Shown: positions 54,710 through 64,000 of the stretch, one piece after another
Numbering within the stretch: position 1 is the first letter of the stretch
Layout of the letters: every line of letters begins with the position of its first letter
Assembly (NCBI GenBank): GCA_946902985.2
Contig: OX336388.2
Location: 1,389,500,223 to 1,389,564,222, forward strand
Origin: Meconema thalassinum
Taxonomy: Eukaryota; Arthropoda; Insecta; Orthoptera; Tettigoniidae
DNA: 64,000 nucleotides
Direction: 5' to 3'
The notes under the pieces: model-generated
The model's input: only the letters and a program-made list of their open reading frames with translations
What the model was told of the DNA's origin: nothing
Databases searched by the model: none
Translations under genes and position numbers: made by a program

Positions 54710-55648
54710 ATGGACGCAAATCAGTTTCAACAATTACTGAACATTTTTTACTAATTCTCAAGAGAAGTTACTTGAAAGGTATCAAGCTCACCAGCCCGTC
54801 ACAACCCCACAAGCCACTAACATCACACCTTTTGAAAATTTTGATTCTGAAAAGGAAAAATTTGTGTCGTATTTAGAACGATTTGAAAATTACGCAAACT
54901 TCAACAATGCCACCGATCCAACAAAGAAAGCTCAACTCTTGTGTACATCAATAGGGGCAATTCATTATAACAATCTCTCTGCATTTTTAGGCCCTGATAA
55001 ACCAATCAAGTCTCTCGGTTATAATGACCTAGTAAAGCATTTCAAGCAAATACTGTCACCTCAAGTCTCAACCGTAGTTTCCCAACACTATTTCTTGAAC
55101 GTCAATCAAAGTCAAAATATTGCAGGATTTGTTGCCACTCTTAGAAGCCACTTACTAGACTGTGACTTTTATATTCAGTGTACATGTGACGCCAGAATTT
55201 CAATTGCGGATGTTTTTCTTCGTGCACAATTTATACGTGGCTTGCGAGATAATTGGATCAGAGAGAAACTTCTCCAGTCTAATGACACGAAATTTGATGA
55301 TCTCCTGAAGAAGGCTATAGCCTTGGAAGCATCGCGGTATGAGAGTAATCAGCTGTCAAAACAGCTCACTGCACCGTCAGACTCTATAGAGGACACAAAC
55401 AAAGTAACAAAAGCCACAAGTTCATATAATGACCGAAGTATGAATCAATACAGCAGTGATAGTCACGTTTTGTTCAACAGCCTAACCCAGGCTCTCACTC
55501 ACGTTCACAGTCCAGGGGCCGCCGTAGTTCTGTCAATTATAGAGCACTAGGTATTGATGGATTATGCCTGAATTGTGGAAATTCAAACCACAGGTCAAGA
55601 GATTGTCGTACAAACAGAAACTCTCTTAAATGTAGGTCATGTAGGAAA
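54710..55648 (+). pseudogene. Gypsy B gag
   Basis: Starts at ATG 54710 (MDANQFQQLLN). A frameshift near 54750 leads into ERYQAHQPVTTPQATN and a 228-codon frame from 54864 (KFVSYLERFENYANFNNATD, PTKKAQLLCTSIG, RAQFIRGLRDNWIREKLLQ). A second frameshift near 55480 leads to the zinc knuckles CLNCGNSNHRSRDC and CRSCRKVGHVAKVC, which are in the pol frame. Confidence 0.87.
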
Positions 55649-58600
55649 GTGGGACATGTTGCAAAAGTTTGTATCACTACACTTCTTCAACAGTCAAATA
55701 CACACAACATTGCAACTGAGAACATAGATGACAACTTGCATGACCACCCTGAAACCAATTTCGGGATAGGACAACTGGAATGCATCGAAGATCTCTTTGA
55801 AGTAGGACAAGAATCAGATAAATATTTTATCACTGTTAAACTCAACAATAAATCACAAAGATTTGAAGTCGACATGGGAGCAAAATATTCACTCATCCCA
55901 GAGAACGAATGTTCAACCTTGGGTCTTAGTTTGCCATTGCAGCCAACAAATGTCTGTTTTCGATCATATTCTGATCATGTTATCAAACCCAGAGGAAAAA
56001 TTGTTGTCACAGTATCATACAAAGGAACAGAAATTGTTGCAGATCTTTTTGTAGTTCCGCAAGGTCATGCCGCATTGCTTGGTCGTGTTTGGATCAGGGG
56101 CCTCGGCCTTGATCTGAAGGAAATTGACAAGGACACAAATCAATCACTTCACACTGAATCTGTCAACTCAGTGCAGTCAATTCAGGATATTTTACATCAG
56201 TATAGTGCAATCTTCGAAGAAAAAAATGGATGCGTTCCCAATATTGAAGTAAAACTGCAACTCAGAGAGGGGGTGAAACCTGTCTTCGATCGTGAACGTG
56301 ATGTCCCTTTTGCTCTTCGGGAACGCGTTGAAAAGGAACTCGCTTCATTGGAATCAGAAGGAGTTATTTCTCCCACAGCTTTAAGTGATTGGGGATCGCC
56401 TCTTGTTGTTATCCCAAAACCGGATGGGGGAGTTAGGTTATGTGTTGACTACAAATGTGGAGTAAATTCAAGGTTGATTTCTGCAAACCATCCCATAAGA
56501 CCAGTTAATGATGTTCTACATAGTCTTAGAAACTCAAAATTTTTCTGCAAGTTAGACTTATACAAGGCATATCTACATCTGAAGGTTGATGAAGAAGGTA
56601 GTATGATTCAAACTATATCCACTCACAAAGGAACCTTCAGGATGCACCGACTGAGTTTTGGCATCAAAACTGCCCCCTCAGAATTTAATAGGATATTATC
56701 ACAGATCCTTCATGGTCTTCCAAAAGCTGAAGCTTATTTTGACGACCTCATAATACATGGTACAACGAAGGAGGAGTGCACCAAGAACTTAATAGCCTGT
56801 CTAGAACGGCTTTCAAAAAATAATCTGCATTTGAACAAAAGCAAATGCTCATTTTTCAAGGAAAACATAGACTACCTAGGGCATATTGTATCATATAATG
56901 AGATCCACAAGTCACCAGAGAAAGTTCAAGCTGTGTCACAAACGCCACGCCCTAAAAACAATGAAGAAGTGAGACGCTTCCTTGGTATGGTGACTTATTA
57001 TGCAAAGTTCATTCCTAATTTTTCAACGAAGTCCCACCCATTACGGCAGTTATTGCGGAAAGGTGTACGGTTTTTCTGGTCTGCAGCCTGTGAAGCAGCT
57101 TTCTTGAATCTCAAGTCCGAGTTATGTAGTGAACGTGTCCTTACCCCATTCAACCCATCACTGCCTATCATCTTGTCAACCGATGCCAGTCCTACTGGTG
57201 TAGGAGCAGTATTAAGTCATGAGATGGATAGCCAAGAAAGACCCATCGCCTATGCATCTCGTGCCCTAACACCAGCAGAATGTAGTTACAGTCAGCTTGA
57301 CCGGGAAGCGCTGGCAATAATTTTCGCCACAACACACTTCTACAACTATATTTTTGCAAGAAATTTCATTCTTGTGACAGACAATGAACCTCTGTCTCGT
57401 ATTTTTCATCAGAACAAGGGCCTGCCACAAATGACATCCGCAAGGCTCCTAAGATATGCATCGTTTCTCTCCGGGTTTGACTACACGGTAAGAGTGAAAA
57501 AAGGGAAAGATAACGAAAATGTTGATTGCCTATCCCGAGCCCCTGTTGCATCTACCTCGCCAAACATTGAAACATCAATAAATGCAGAAGTTTCACAACT
57601 CTGTGCTGAAACGATTCTTCAAGTGTCAAGTGAAGCCATTACGTACGAAACTATCCGTTGTGAGACTATGTTAGACCCAGAACTTAGTGCCACCCTGCAA
57701 CGTCTTCAAACTCAATCCTTGGATGAACCATATACAGTTGAAAATGGTCTTCTATTCCGTCAAGACCGAATTGTTATCCCAAAGAAACTACAAAGAAAAA
57801 ATTTGGAAGAGTTACATTTAACACACCTCGGCATTGTGAAAACAAAACAGTTAGCAAGACGATATGTCTACTGGCCGCAATTAGACAAAGACATTGAGAA
57901 GCTTATCAAATCTTGTGAAGAGTGCGCGCAGACTCGTTCAAATCCACCAAAAGCTCCAACACACCCCTGGGATGAACCAGAAGAAAATTGGGAACGCATA
58001 CACATTGACTATGCGGAGCCATTTGATAACCACCATTTCTTGATGTGTGTTGACGCGAAATCCAAGTGGGTCGAAGTACGAATGGTGAAAGACGCTCCAT
58101 CTACTGCAACTACTATCAGTCTGCTTGACAATATCTTTACCGTACATGGGTACCCGAATGTCCTTGTGTCAGATAATGCCACTATCTTCACGAGTGATGT
58201 ATTCAGATCCTATTGCAAGGAGAGAGGGATTTTTCAGAAATATATTGCCCCAGGGCACCCAGCAACCAATGGGCTAGCCGAGAGAAACATCCAAACTTTG
58301 AAGAGGCGACTTCGTGCTGCTGTAAATGACCCGCCACCATTATCGACTAAGTTACAGAACATCTTGTTTCAATACAGAGCAACGCCATTGGCATGTGGAC
58401 AGTCTCCAGCTGAACTATATTTGAAACGTCGGCTACGTATCCGGTTGGATGCTCTACTTCCAAACCAAAAGAGCTTGACTACATCCAGTTTCTCACCCCC
58501 TGTTCGCTCTTTCAAAGTGGGAGAGAGAGTGCAAGTCCGGATTCACCAGAAAAACCGTGATATTTGGCAGTTTGGTGTAATACAAACTAAACTCGGCCAG

Positions 58601-58942
58601 CGTCACTATGTTGTGAAATTGGATTCGGGACGAATTTTAAAGCGGCATGTTGACCAGTTATTATCGACTCTCGTGCCAAAGAAAGATAAGCATGTCACTT
58701 TCGCTCCAACAAATCCTCCAGTGCGTGGTGTTCCAAACATACCAACACCAACCCAGTCAAGACTAGAAAATGAGGATATTCCTCCTGCAACCCACACTTC
58801 AGATGATACAAGGCAGACCATCCTGCAACCAGATGAAGGCCCTGATCGAAACAGCTTTCCACCACCTGCTGATAATTATTTAAGAAGATCAGCCAGAGAC
58901 AGGCGACCTCCTCAGTATCTGCAAGACTATGTGCCCAAATGA
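55649..58942 (+). CDS. Gypsy B pol polyprotein, uninterrupted
   Basis: 1097 codons. Protease with FEVDMGAKYSLIP, where the usual Asp-Thr/Ser-Gly reads Asp-Met-Gly. Reverse transcriptase with LDLYKAYLHLKV and AYFDDLII (YxDD box). RNase H with LSTDASPTGVGAVL and TDNEPLSRIF. Integrase with HLTHLGIVKTKQ, CEECAQTR, core Asp in HIDYAEP, Asp in VSDNATIF, Glu in NGLAERNIQ, and a C-terminal domain (KVGERVQVRIHQKNRDIWQF) ending in RRSARDRRPPQYLQDYVPK. All other catalytic residues are present. It is the best preserved retroelement polymerase in the window and resembles gypsy C. Confidence 0.95.
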   Translation: MGHVAKVCITTLLQQSNTHNIATENIDDNLHDHPETNFGIGQLECIEDLFEVGQESDKYFITVKLNNKSQRFEVDMGAKYSLIPENECSTLGLSLPLQPTNVCFRSYSDHVIKPRGKIVVTVSYKGTEIVADLFVVPQGHAALLGRVWIRGLGLDLKEIDKDTNQSLHTESVNSVQSIQDILHQYSAIFEEKNGCVPNIEVKLQLREGVKPVFDRERDVPFALRERVEKELASLESEGVISPTALSDWGSPLVVIPKPDGGVRLCVDYKCGVNSRLISANHPIRPVNDVLHSLRNSKFFCKLDLYKAYLHLKVDEEGSMIQTISTHKGTFRMHRLSFGIKTAPSEFNRILSQILHGLPKAEAYFDDLIIHGTTKEECTKNLIACLERLSKNNLHLNKSKCSFFKENIDYLGHIVSYNEIHKSPEKVQAVSQTPRPKNNEEVRRFLGMVTYYAKFIPNFSTKSHPLRQLLRKGVRFFWSAACEAAFLNLKSELCSERVLTPFNPSLPIILSTDASPTGVGAVLSHEMDSQERPIAYASRALTPAECSYSQLDREALAIIFATTHFYNYIFARNFILVTDNEPLSRIFHQNKGLPQMTSARLLRYASFLSGFDYTVRVKKGKDNENVDCLSRAPVASTSPNIETSINAEVSQLCAETILQVSSEAITYETIRCETMLDPELSATLQRLQTQSLDEPYTVENGLLFRQDRIVIPKKLQRKNLEELHLTHLGIVKTKQLARRYVYWPQLDKDIEKLIKSCEECAQTRSNPPKAPTHPWDEPEENWERIHIDYAEPFDNHHFLMCVDAKSKWVEVRMVKDAPSTATTISLLDNIFTVHGYPNVLVSDNATIFTSDVFRSYCKERGIFQKYIAPGHPATNGLAERNIQTLKRRLRAAVNDPPPLSTKLQNILFQYRATPLACGQSPAELYLKRRLRIRLDALLPNQKSLTTSSFSPPVRSFKVGERVQVRIHQKNRDIWQFGVIQTKLGQRHYVVKLDSGRILKRHVDQLLSTLVPKKDKHVTFAPTNPPVRGVPNIPTPTQSRLENEDIPPATHTSDDTRQTILQPDEGPDRNSFPPPADNYLRRSARDRRPPQYLQDYVPK

Positions 58943-58987
58943 ATATGAATAGTTCCTTTTATTTGTTTTTATATAAGTGGGGGAGAC

Positions 58988-59179
58988 TATTATGTATCTA
59001 GTTTATGTCCTCTATGGAACTTGGTCGGAGTGTAAATATGCTTTTACTCTGTGATAATGTTAGTTGTAATTTGTTCATTGTGTGAAGATGTCGATTCAGA
59101 TGTGTGTGCATATTAAAGTGCTATAATATCCTTTATTCAAAACATAATAGCTATAATGTGCTTTATTCAAAACATAATA
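58988..59179 (+). repeat. Gypsy B 3' LTR
   Basis: 192 bp from TATTATGTATCTAGT to AACATAATA, followed by the target duplication CAAGG. It matches the split 5' LTR with a few differences (for example one small deletion near GTTGTAATTTGTTC). Confidence 0.93.
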
Positions 59180-59184
59180 CAAGG

Positions 59185-59545
59185 AAACAAGTTCCCAGAG
59201 TCAGTAGCGACGGCAACTGAGACCACACCTTCGAATCGTCGTCTGTTCATGACCGAACGATCAGCAAAAGTTGCCTTCCTGATAGACACTGGAGCTGACG
59301 TTTCTGTTTATCCTACAGCTCGCCTTCCTCGCCGTAGCCTCGAAGAATACCAACATTTTGCCGCGAACGGAACAGCTATCAAGACTTACGGACATATAGT
59401 TCTGAAACTTGATTTTTCCCTCCGCCGTGATTTCACGTGGCGTTTCATTGTTGCCGATGTTACTCATCCCTCATCGGAGCTGACTTTCTCGCATACTTCG
59501 GAATTCTCCCTGATCTTCGTCATAGACGACCAACTTGACCAGTAA
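59185..59545 (+). pseudogene. Gypsy A protease
   Basis: Resumes gypsy A after gypsy B. VAFLIDTGADVSVYPTARLP is the retropepsin active site (Asp-Thr-Gly intact). IVLKLDFSLRRDFTWRFIVA follows. A frameshift near 59465 moves the frame; GADFLAYFGILPDLRHRR is read in the new frame. Confidence 0.88.
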
Positions 59546-60660
59546 TGGTCATATCCGCTGCATCGCTTGCCCATCAATTCGAACTGTAGTCGGCGATTCA
59601 CCCTACCACTTGTTGCTTAGTAAATTCACTGAAATTACTCGTCCAACTTCAATTCTTACACCAATCCAACATTCTACTGTTCATCATATTGTTACCACTC
59701 CAGGTCAACCAATTCGATCAAGGCCACGCCGGCTGGCACCTGAAAAACATAACACTGCCAAACGAGAATTTGAATTAATGCTAGCCCAAGGAATATGTCG
59801 ACAACTACAAGTTGTTGGTCATCCCCACTGCACATGGTCCAAAAAAGAACAATCAGTGGAGACCTTGTGGTGACTATCGTCAGCTGAACTCTCGCACAAT
59901 TCCTGATCGCTACCCAGTCCCACATATTGAAGACTTCACCATCAACCTTCATGGACGTCATGTATTCTCCACCATTGACCTTGTTCGTGCTTTTCACCAG
60001 ATTCCCATTGCAGAAGAAGACATTCCCAAAACTGCTGTGACCACTCCGTTTGGATTGTATGAATTTAAATTCATGCCATTTGGCCTATGTAACGCTGCCC
60101 AGACATTTCAACGCTTCATGGATGAAGTTACTCTTAATCTCGATTTCTGCTATGTCTATATTGATGACATACTGTTTGCATCTCGTAAAGAAACCGAGCA
60201 TCTCGAGTACTTACATCAGGTATTCACTAGACTTGGTGACTTTGGAGTAGTGATTAATCCAGCAAAATGTGTGTTCGGCTCAGACGAGGTGCAGTTCCTT
60301 AGTTATTTGGTGAACTCAACTGGAATATGTCTACCTCCATGTAGAGTTGAAGCAATCACAAACTTTCCAAAACCAATCAATGTGCAAGATATCCGCAGGT
60401 TTATGGGATTAGTTAATTTCTTTCGGCGTTTCATTTGTAATGCAGCAGCCATCTCTGCCCCAATGAACAGATTCTTGCACGGTAGCCCGAAACCTAAAGA
60501 CAAACTACCTTGGACCTCTGATACCGAACAAGCATTTCAGCAACTGAAGGATGCACGCCACCCTCCTCGTGCACCCTTCACCAGATGCACCGCTATCACT
60601 AATGGTAGATGCATCGTTGACAGCAATAGGAGCATCGGCTCAGCAACTTACAGGAGGTAA
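59546..60660 (+). pseudogene. Gypsy A reverse transcriptase
   Basis: Front part in one frame ([31 protein letters not shown]). After a frameshift near 59812-59873 the main part reads [34 protein letters not shown] (motif A), [15 protein letters not shown] and [12 protein letters not shown] (catalytic YIDD). It ends near 60580 where the RNase H frame takes over. Confidence 0.9.
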
Positions 60661-61702
60661 TTGGCAGCCATTAGCATTTTTCAGCCACAAATTATCCCCT
60701 TCACAACAACAATGGTCAGCATATGATCGTGAACTCTACGCAGCGTATGCTTCGGTTAAGAAGTTCAAACACATGCTTGAAGGAAGACATTTCACTCTGT
60801 TAACTGATCACAAGCCTCTTACCTTCGCTTTGAAGAAGAAACCAGAGAAAGCATCACATCGTCAGTCACGCCATCTGGACTACATCGCACAATTTACGAC
60901 AGATATACGCCACATCGAAGGTGCTAACAATATTCCAGCCGATACTCTCTCCCGCATCTCATCCATTGAAAGGGAAGTGAACTTCAGAGACCTTGCCGAA
61001 GCACAACAAACTGATAACGAACTACAGACATTCATTGGTACGAACACAAGCTTGGTTCTGAAAAAGATCTACATTCCGAATTCTGGCATTCAGTTATATT
61101 GTGACACCTCAACATCTTCAGCTCGCCCATTCGTTACGAAGGATTTTCGTCAACAGGCTATCGCATCTTTACACAGTTTGTCACATCCTGGAGTGAAATC
61201 TACAACCCGATTGGTGAATAAATCCTTTGTTTGGCCCAATATTGAACGCGATTGCAGAGAGTTCGTTCGTAACTGCATTTCCTTCCAGCGCAACAAGGTT
61301 ACATGGCATGTCATGGCCCCTGTTGTTTCATTTGCTCCACCTAACCATCGTTTTGAGCATGTCCACATCGATATTGTCGGACCGCTTCCTCCAACCAACG
61401 GATTCACCTACTGCCTAACAGCTATTGATCGGTTCTCACGCTGGCCAGAAGCACATCCCAGAGCGGACATCACTGCAGAGACTTCCGCGCTCGCATTTTT
61501 CAATAGTTGGATTGCTCGCTTCGGTGTTCCACAAACAGTCACATCGGATCAAGGACGGCAATTTGAGTCACATCGTTTCAAAGCCCTCAGTGTACTGACA
61601 GGAACATCTCGTATCCGAACAACAGCCTTTCATCCAGCAGCCAATGGAATGGTTGAGCGCTTTCACCGTCAATCGTTGTCATGCTACCGATTCTTGGACT
61701 GA
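60551..61702 (+). pseudogene. Gypsy A RNase H and integrase
   Basis: RNase [62 protein letters not shown]. Integrase: HSLSHPGVKSTTRLVNKSFV, Asp in HIDIVGPLPP, Asp in VTSDQGRQFES, Glu in NGMVERFHRQ. Open over 383 codons. The second zinc-binding Cys pair looks damaged (NCISFQRNKV in place of a C-x2-C). Frameshift near 61680. Confidence 0.92.
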
Positions 61703-62288
61703 CAATTTACATATTGTTCTCCTGGGTATCCGCACTGCGGTTAAGGAGGATATTGGTGCAACAGCTGCTGAGTTAGTTTATGGTCAAACATTGCATCTTC
61801 CAGGCGAGTTATTCACGAACACCAGCAGTGATATCATCGATGCGTCCAACTTTGTCAGAGACCTGCGTACGAGATTCAGGCAGCTGCGTCCAGTCGCTCC
61901 CAAGATACACGGTGCTCAACAGGCTTTCATCTTTCGCGACCTAAAAACCTGTTCACATGTGTTTGTACGGCACGACTCAGTGCGTAGGCCATTACAGCCC
62001 CCGTACGATGGCCCCTTTAAAGTGTTGCTTTGTGCCGCTAAGACCTACGACATTGATAACAATGGGAAACGATTAACAGTGTCAATTGATCGACTGAAGC
62101 CTGCCTTCATCGCAACGCCAGATGACACCATTCCGCCTAGGTCTTCGACGACTCCAGTTATTCCACAACAGTTCTCAGCCAAACCTACACCACAGGCGAC
62201 TACCTCACCTTCTCCCGTTATTACCCGTTCCGGACGACGGGTTCGTTTTACTGAGAAATATAGTCGAACTCTGAGGGGGGAGTATTGA
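61644..62288 (+). pseudogene. Gypsy A integrase C-terminus and polypurine tract
   Basis: Continues the core (HATDSWTDNLHIVLLGIRTA, LVYGQTLHLPGEL), then HVFVRHDSVRRPLQPPYDGP and FKVL and the tail ITRSGRRVRFTEKYSR. The polypurine tract GAGGGGGGAG (62272-62281) overlaps the end, directly before the 3' LTR. Confidence 0.9.
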
Positions 62289-62386
62289 GGTGCCACTTCC
62301 TGGTGGTACTGATTGGTACTAGAGAGAGAGAGAGCGTGTGTTCTAACTGTGGATATATATTTGTGCCATTCTGTGTATTTGCTACA
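62286..62386 (+). repeat. Gypsy A 3' LTR with internal deletion
   Basis: 101 bp. Matches the 5' LTR but has a shorter (GA)n run and lacks about 41 bp between TGTGTATTTG and CTACA. The terminal CTACA and the target duplication ACAT (62387-62390) are kept, so the deletion is internal to the LTR. Confidence 0.88.
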
Positions 62387-63658
62387 ACATCATCACTTTC
62401 AAGCACATACAAGCCGTTTCTCACAATTGCCGTAAATACAGAAATGTTTTCTTTGGTAGCTTCAGCTTTGTCGGACAAGAAACATACATTCATATTATGT
62501 GCAGTAAGCTTAGATACAGATATCAAATTAAATCCAAGTTCAGGTTCGTACAATACATCCTTCATTAACAAAGTACACCCTCCATTCACATCAGACAGCA
62601 CAAGTGACACAGTTCCCTTCTCTTCAACAACAGTAGAACCCTTTCCAAAACTTTCACGACCATTTAAAGGAACGAAGTTTTCAAACAATTCTTCCCTTGA
62701 AGACATGTGCTCGGTCGCAGTAGAGTACAAAATCCACTGATTATGATTACTGGATGACAACATTGCACATACACTTACACATGTTCCAACTTGACCTTTA
62801 TTGTTAATTTTCTTTTCATTACCACTGGTTTCAACTTTCTCACTCTTACCATTTCTACAGTGAGAAGCCCAATGTTCCATTTTACCACATTTCTTGCAGT
62901 CAACTGTTGGGAAATACTTTCTGATGTGACCTGTTTGATTGCACTTGAAGCAGACCCGTCCCGATGCCCTATCTTTACTCTGGTTGGTCCTGTTGGGGCT
63001 CTGCTTATTCAGGACTGGTACTCTTGAAGTATATGACGTTCTTGGTCTTCACTGATAACGCCGCGTCCTCGGTCTTGGATTCGGTCTGGTGCCGTCTCCT
63101 TCTTTCTTCATCAAGCATTCGGCCCGTCACCAATCTTGTATTTAGGGTTTCTTATTTGAGTACATTATGGATGAACACCTCGTACTTTTTCGCAGACAAA
63201 TCAGCGAGAAATAAATTTGCCAACAATTCATCAGTAAACTCGATTCCTCCTTTCTTTACTTTATTGTTCAGTCTTTGTATATTAGCTGTGTGGGCATACT
63301 GCTGCATTGTCATATATTCGGTCTTGGAAACATTGGCCATTTCCTTGAGAGATTGCTATGCATGAAATTTCGTTGAGGTTGTACGAATTTCCTCTAGTAT
63401 CCTCCAACCAGTATTTGCTATCACACAGTCTTCAATATATAGTAGGAAGTCTTCACCCACGCTCCGATACAGTATCGAGAGTGCCTTTCTATTAATTATT
63501 TGCTGATCGGCATTTAACGGTTCTTCATATCCTGGATCAATTGCATTTAAACAGTTCTTTTCAACCATAAATGCCTGAACTCGCATAAGCCATTAGAAAT
63601 AATTTCCATTCTCCAGTTCCGGAATATGCAATGTCGAATCTGATGCTATGTCTGCCAT
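62387..63658 (-). pseudogene. Copia C1: gag and protease
   Basis: Minus-strand start at ATG 63658 (MADIASDSTLHIPELENGNY) with TAA at codon 22, then RVQAFMVEKNCLNAIDPGYE, further UBN2-type gag pieces, zinc-knuckle text CFKCNQTGHIRKYF and CKKCGKMEHWASHC (near 62955-62860), and protease-region WILYSTATEHMSS. The active site, normally Asp-Ser/Thr-Gly, reads Tyr-Ser-Thr. The downstream blocks GCTLLMKDVLYEPELGFNLI and NGLYVLESDD lead to the gypsy A insertion. Pol resumes at 38950. Confidence 0.9.
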
Positions 63659-63727
63659 CCTGCCACCAGTTGTTTCCGGAACAATTAATCAGTAACAATC
63701 TTCGTTCACGTTCAAATAATTCCACTC

Positions 63728-64000
63728 GCACTGAGCCCATAACATTTTAGGTTTGTTGATAGTGTGACCGTTCCGGTCACAATGTTCCCAAACCCTTATT
63801 TGGTTGACTTGAAGAGAAGTCAGGTTAGGGCAATTTGTTCACACCATTCCTTTTTCTTGTTCATCATCATCATTTAGGTTATAGGATTTCATTTTATTTA
63901 GTGTATATATCTTGTGTATATCGAGGACTCAGTCAGGAATATTTCATTTAATTTGTATGTGAGATCTCAGCATACAAGACAGTGGATTGTGTAAGGCAAG
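63728..64000 (-). repeat. Copia C1 primer site and likely 5' LTR (runs off the window)
   Basis: On the minus strand TTATGGGCTCAG (about 63730-63741) matches the initiator tRNA-Met internal primer site used by copia elements. The LTR should therefore lie at higher coordinates. A small perfect hairpin GTGACCG-TTC-CGGTCAC lies near 63765. The outer LTR end is outside the window. Confidence 0.5.

Larger units (their letters stand above)
52316..59179 (+). mobile_element. Gypsy B, Ty3/gypsy element inside gypsy A
   Basis: Short LTRs of about 192 bp, primer site TGGCGACGAGG after the 5' LTR (primer tRNA not assigned), gag with two zinc knuckles, one long pol frame, and polypurine tract AAGTGGGGGAGAC (58975-58987). 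Net length is about 5 kb. No envelope gene. It inserted between the gag and pol parts of gypsy A. Confidence 0.93.
38951..62386 (+). mobile_element. Gypsy A, Ty3/gypsy of CsRn1/Kabuki type, hosting many insertions
   Basis: LTRs at both ends, tRNA-Trp-type primer site, gag with a CHCC motif, and pol in the order protease, reverse transcriptase, RNase H, integrase. The gag C-terminal motif CWFHRTFGSNARQC with a following PPC, and the tRNA-Trp primer site, match what is known of the CsRn1/Kabuki clade. Net length without insertions is about 4.3 kb. It was interrupted by P1, a 4-bp-TSD transposon and gypsy B. Several frameshifts in pol show it is dead. Confidence 0.9.

Noticed and set aside
54179..59179. 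Envelope gene (retrovirus-like) in gypsy B
   Set aside because: After the pol stop at 58942 only a polypurine tract and the LTR remain; no third frame exists.

Overview
This is an animal genomic window made almost entirely of transposable elements nested in one another. No single-copy host gene is recognisable. Spliced transposases, P-superfamily (THAP) and hAT DNA transposons, BEL/Pao, Ty3/gypsy and Ty1/copia elements, a Penelope-like element and several tRNA-headed SINEs point to an arthropod, most likely an insect. The SINE core text looks to me like repeats of polyneopteran insects, but that rests on memory and is weak.

Left part (1-18.8 kb). A decayed gypsy pol (gypsy C) is split by a hAT element (H1, 1563-4863; 8-bp target-site duplication, TSD, GGCACCAC). 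Its LTR is followed by a foldback element, two inverted arms of about 1.3-1.5 kb starting at 5263. The arms were later hit by a tRNA-headed SINE (about 6109-6478), a hAT with a long transposase ORF (H2, 6984-11200; TSD TGTCTGAA), a second SINE (11285-11776) and a BEL/Pao retrotransposon on the minus strand (12391-18634; TSD GCTGG). The BEL/Pao reverse transcriptase carries its own TA-flanked MITE.

Middle (18.8-37.4 kb). A 7.75-kb non-autonomous hAT (H3, 18850-26602; TSD CTCGTGGT) holds SINEs, a small hAT remnant and a Penelope-like element that is a head-to-head inverted dimer with a hammerhead ribozyme in each arm. Then a hAT (H5, 28215-35256; TSD GTTATCAG) contains a second hAT (H4, 28463-34761; TSD AACAAGGC) with a spliced but frameshifted transposase. 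The intervening unique sequence (26611-28103, 35265-37353) has no gene I can support.

Right part (37.4-64 kb). A minus-strand copia (C1) is split by gypsy A (38951-62386; TSD ACAT). Gypsy A is split by a P-superfamily element (P1, 39539-51137), by a 4-bp-TSD transposon (51305-52039) and by gypsy B (52316-59179; TSD CAAGG). P1 contains P2 (41400-45211), P2 contains P3 (42263-43692), and P3 contains a SINE: six levels of nesting. P1 also contains a recent copia (C2, 45926-49900) whose two LTRs match throughout. The 5' LTR of gypsy B carries another 4-bp-TSD transposon (52366-54178).

Two observations cut across the window. Five insertions of only 47-58 bp share a stem-loop and an A-rich tail, and each has its own TSD; they look like an ultra-short retroposon family. 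Three P-superfamily elements show 7-bp rather than 8-bp identical target duplications, and one of them encodes only a clean two-exon THAP domain.
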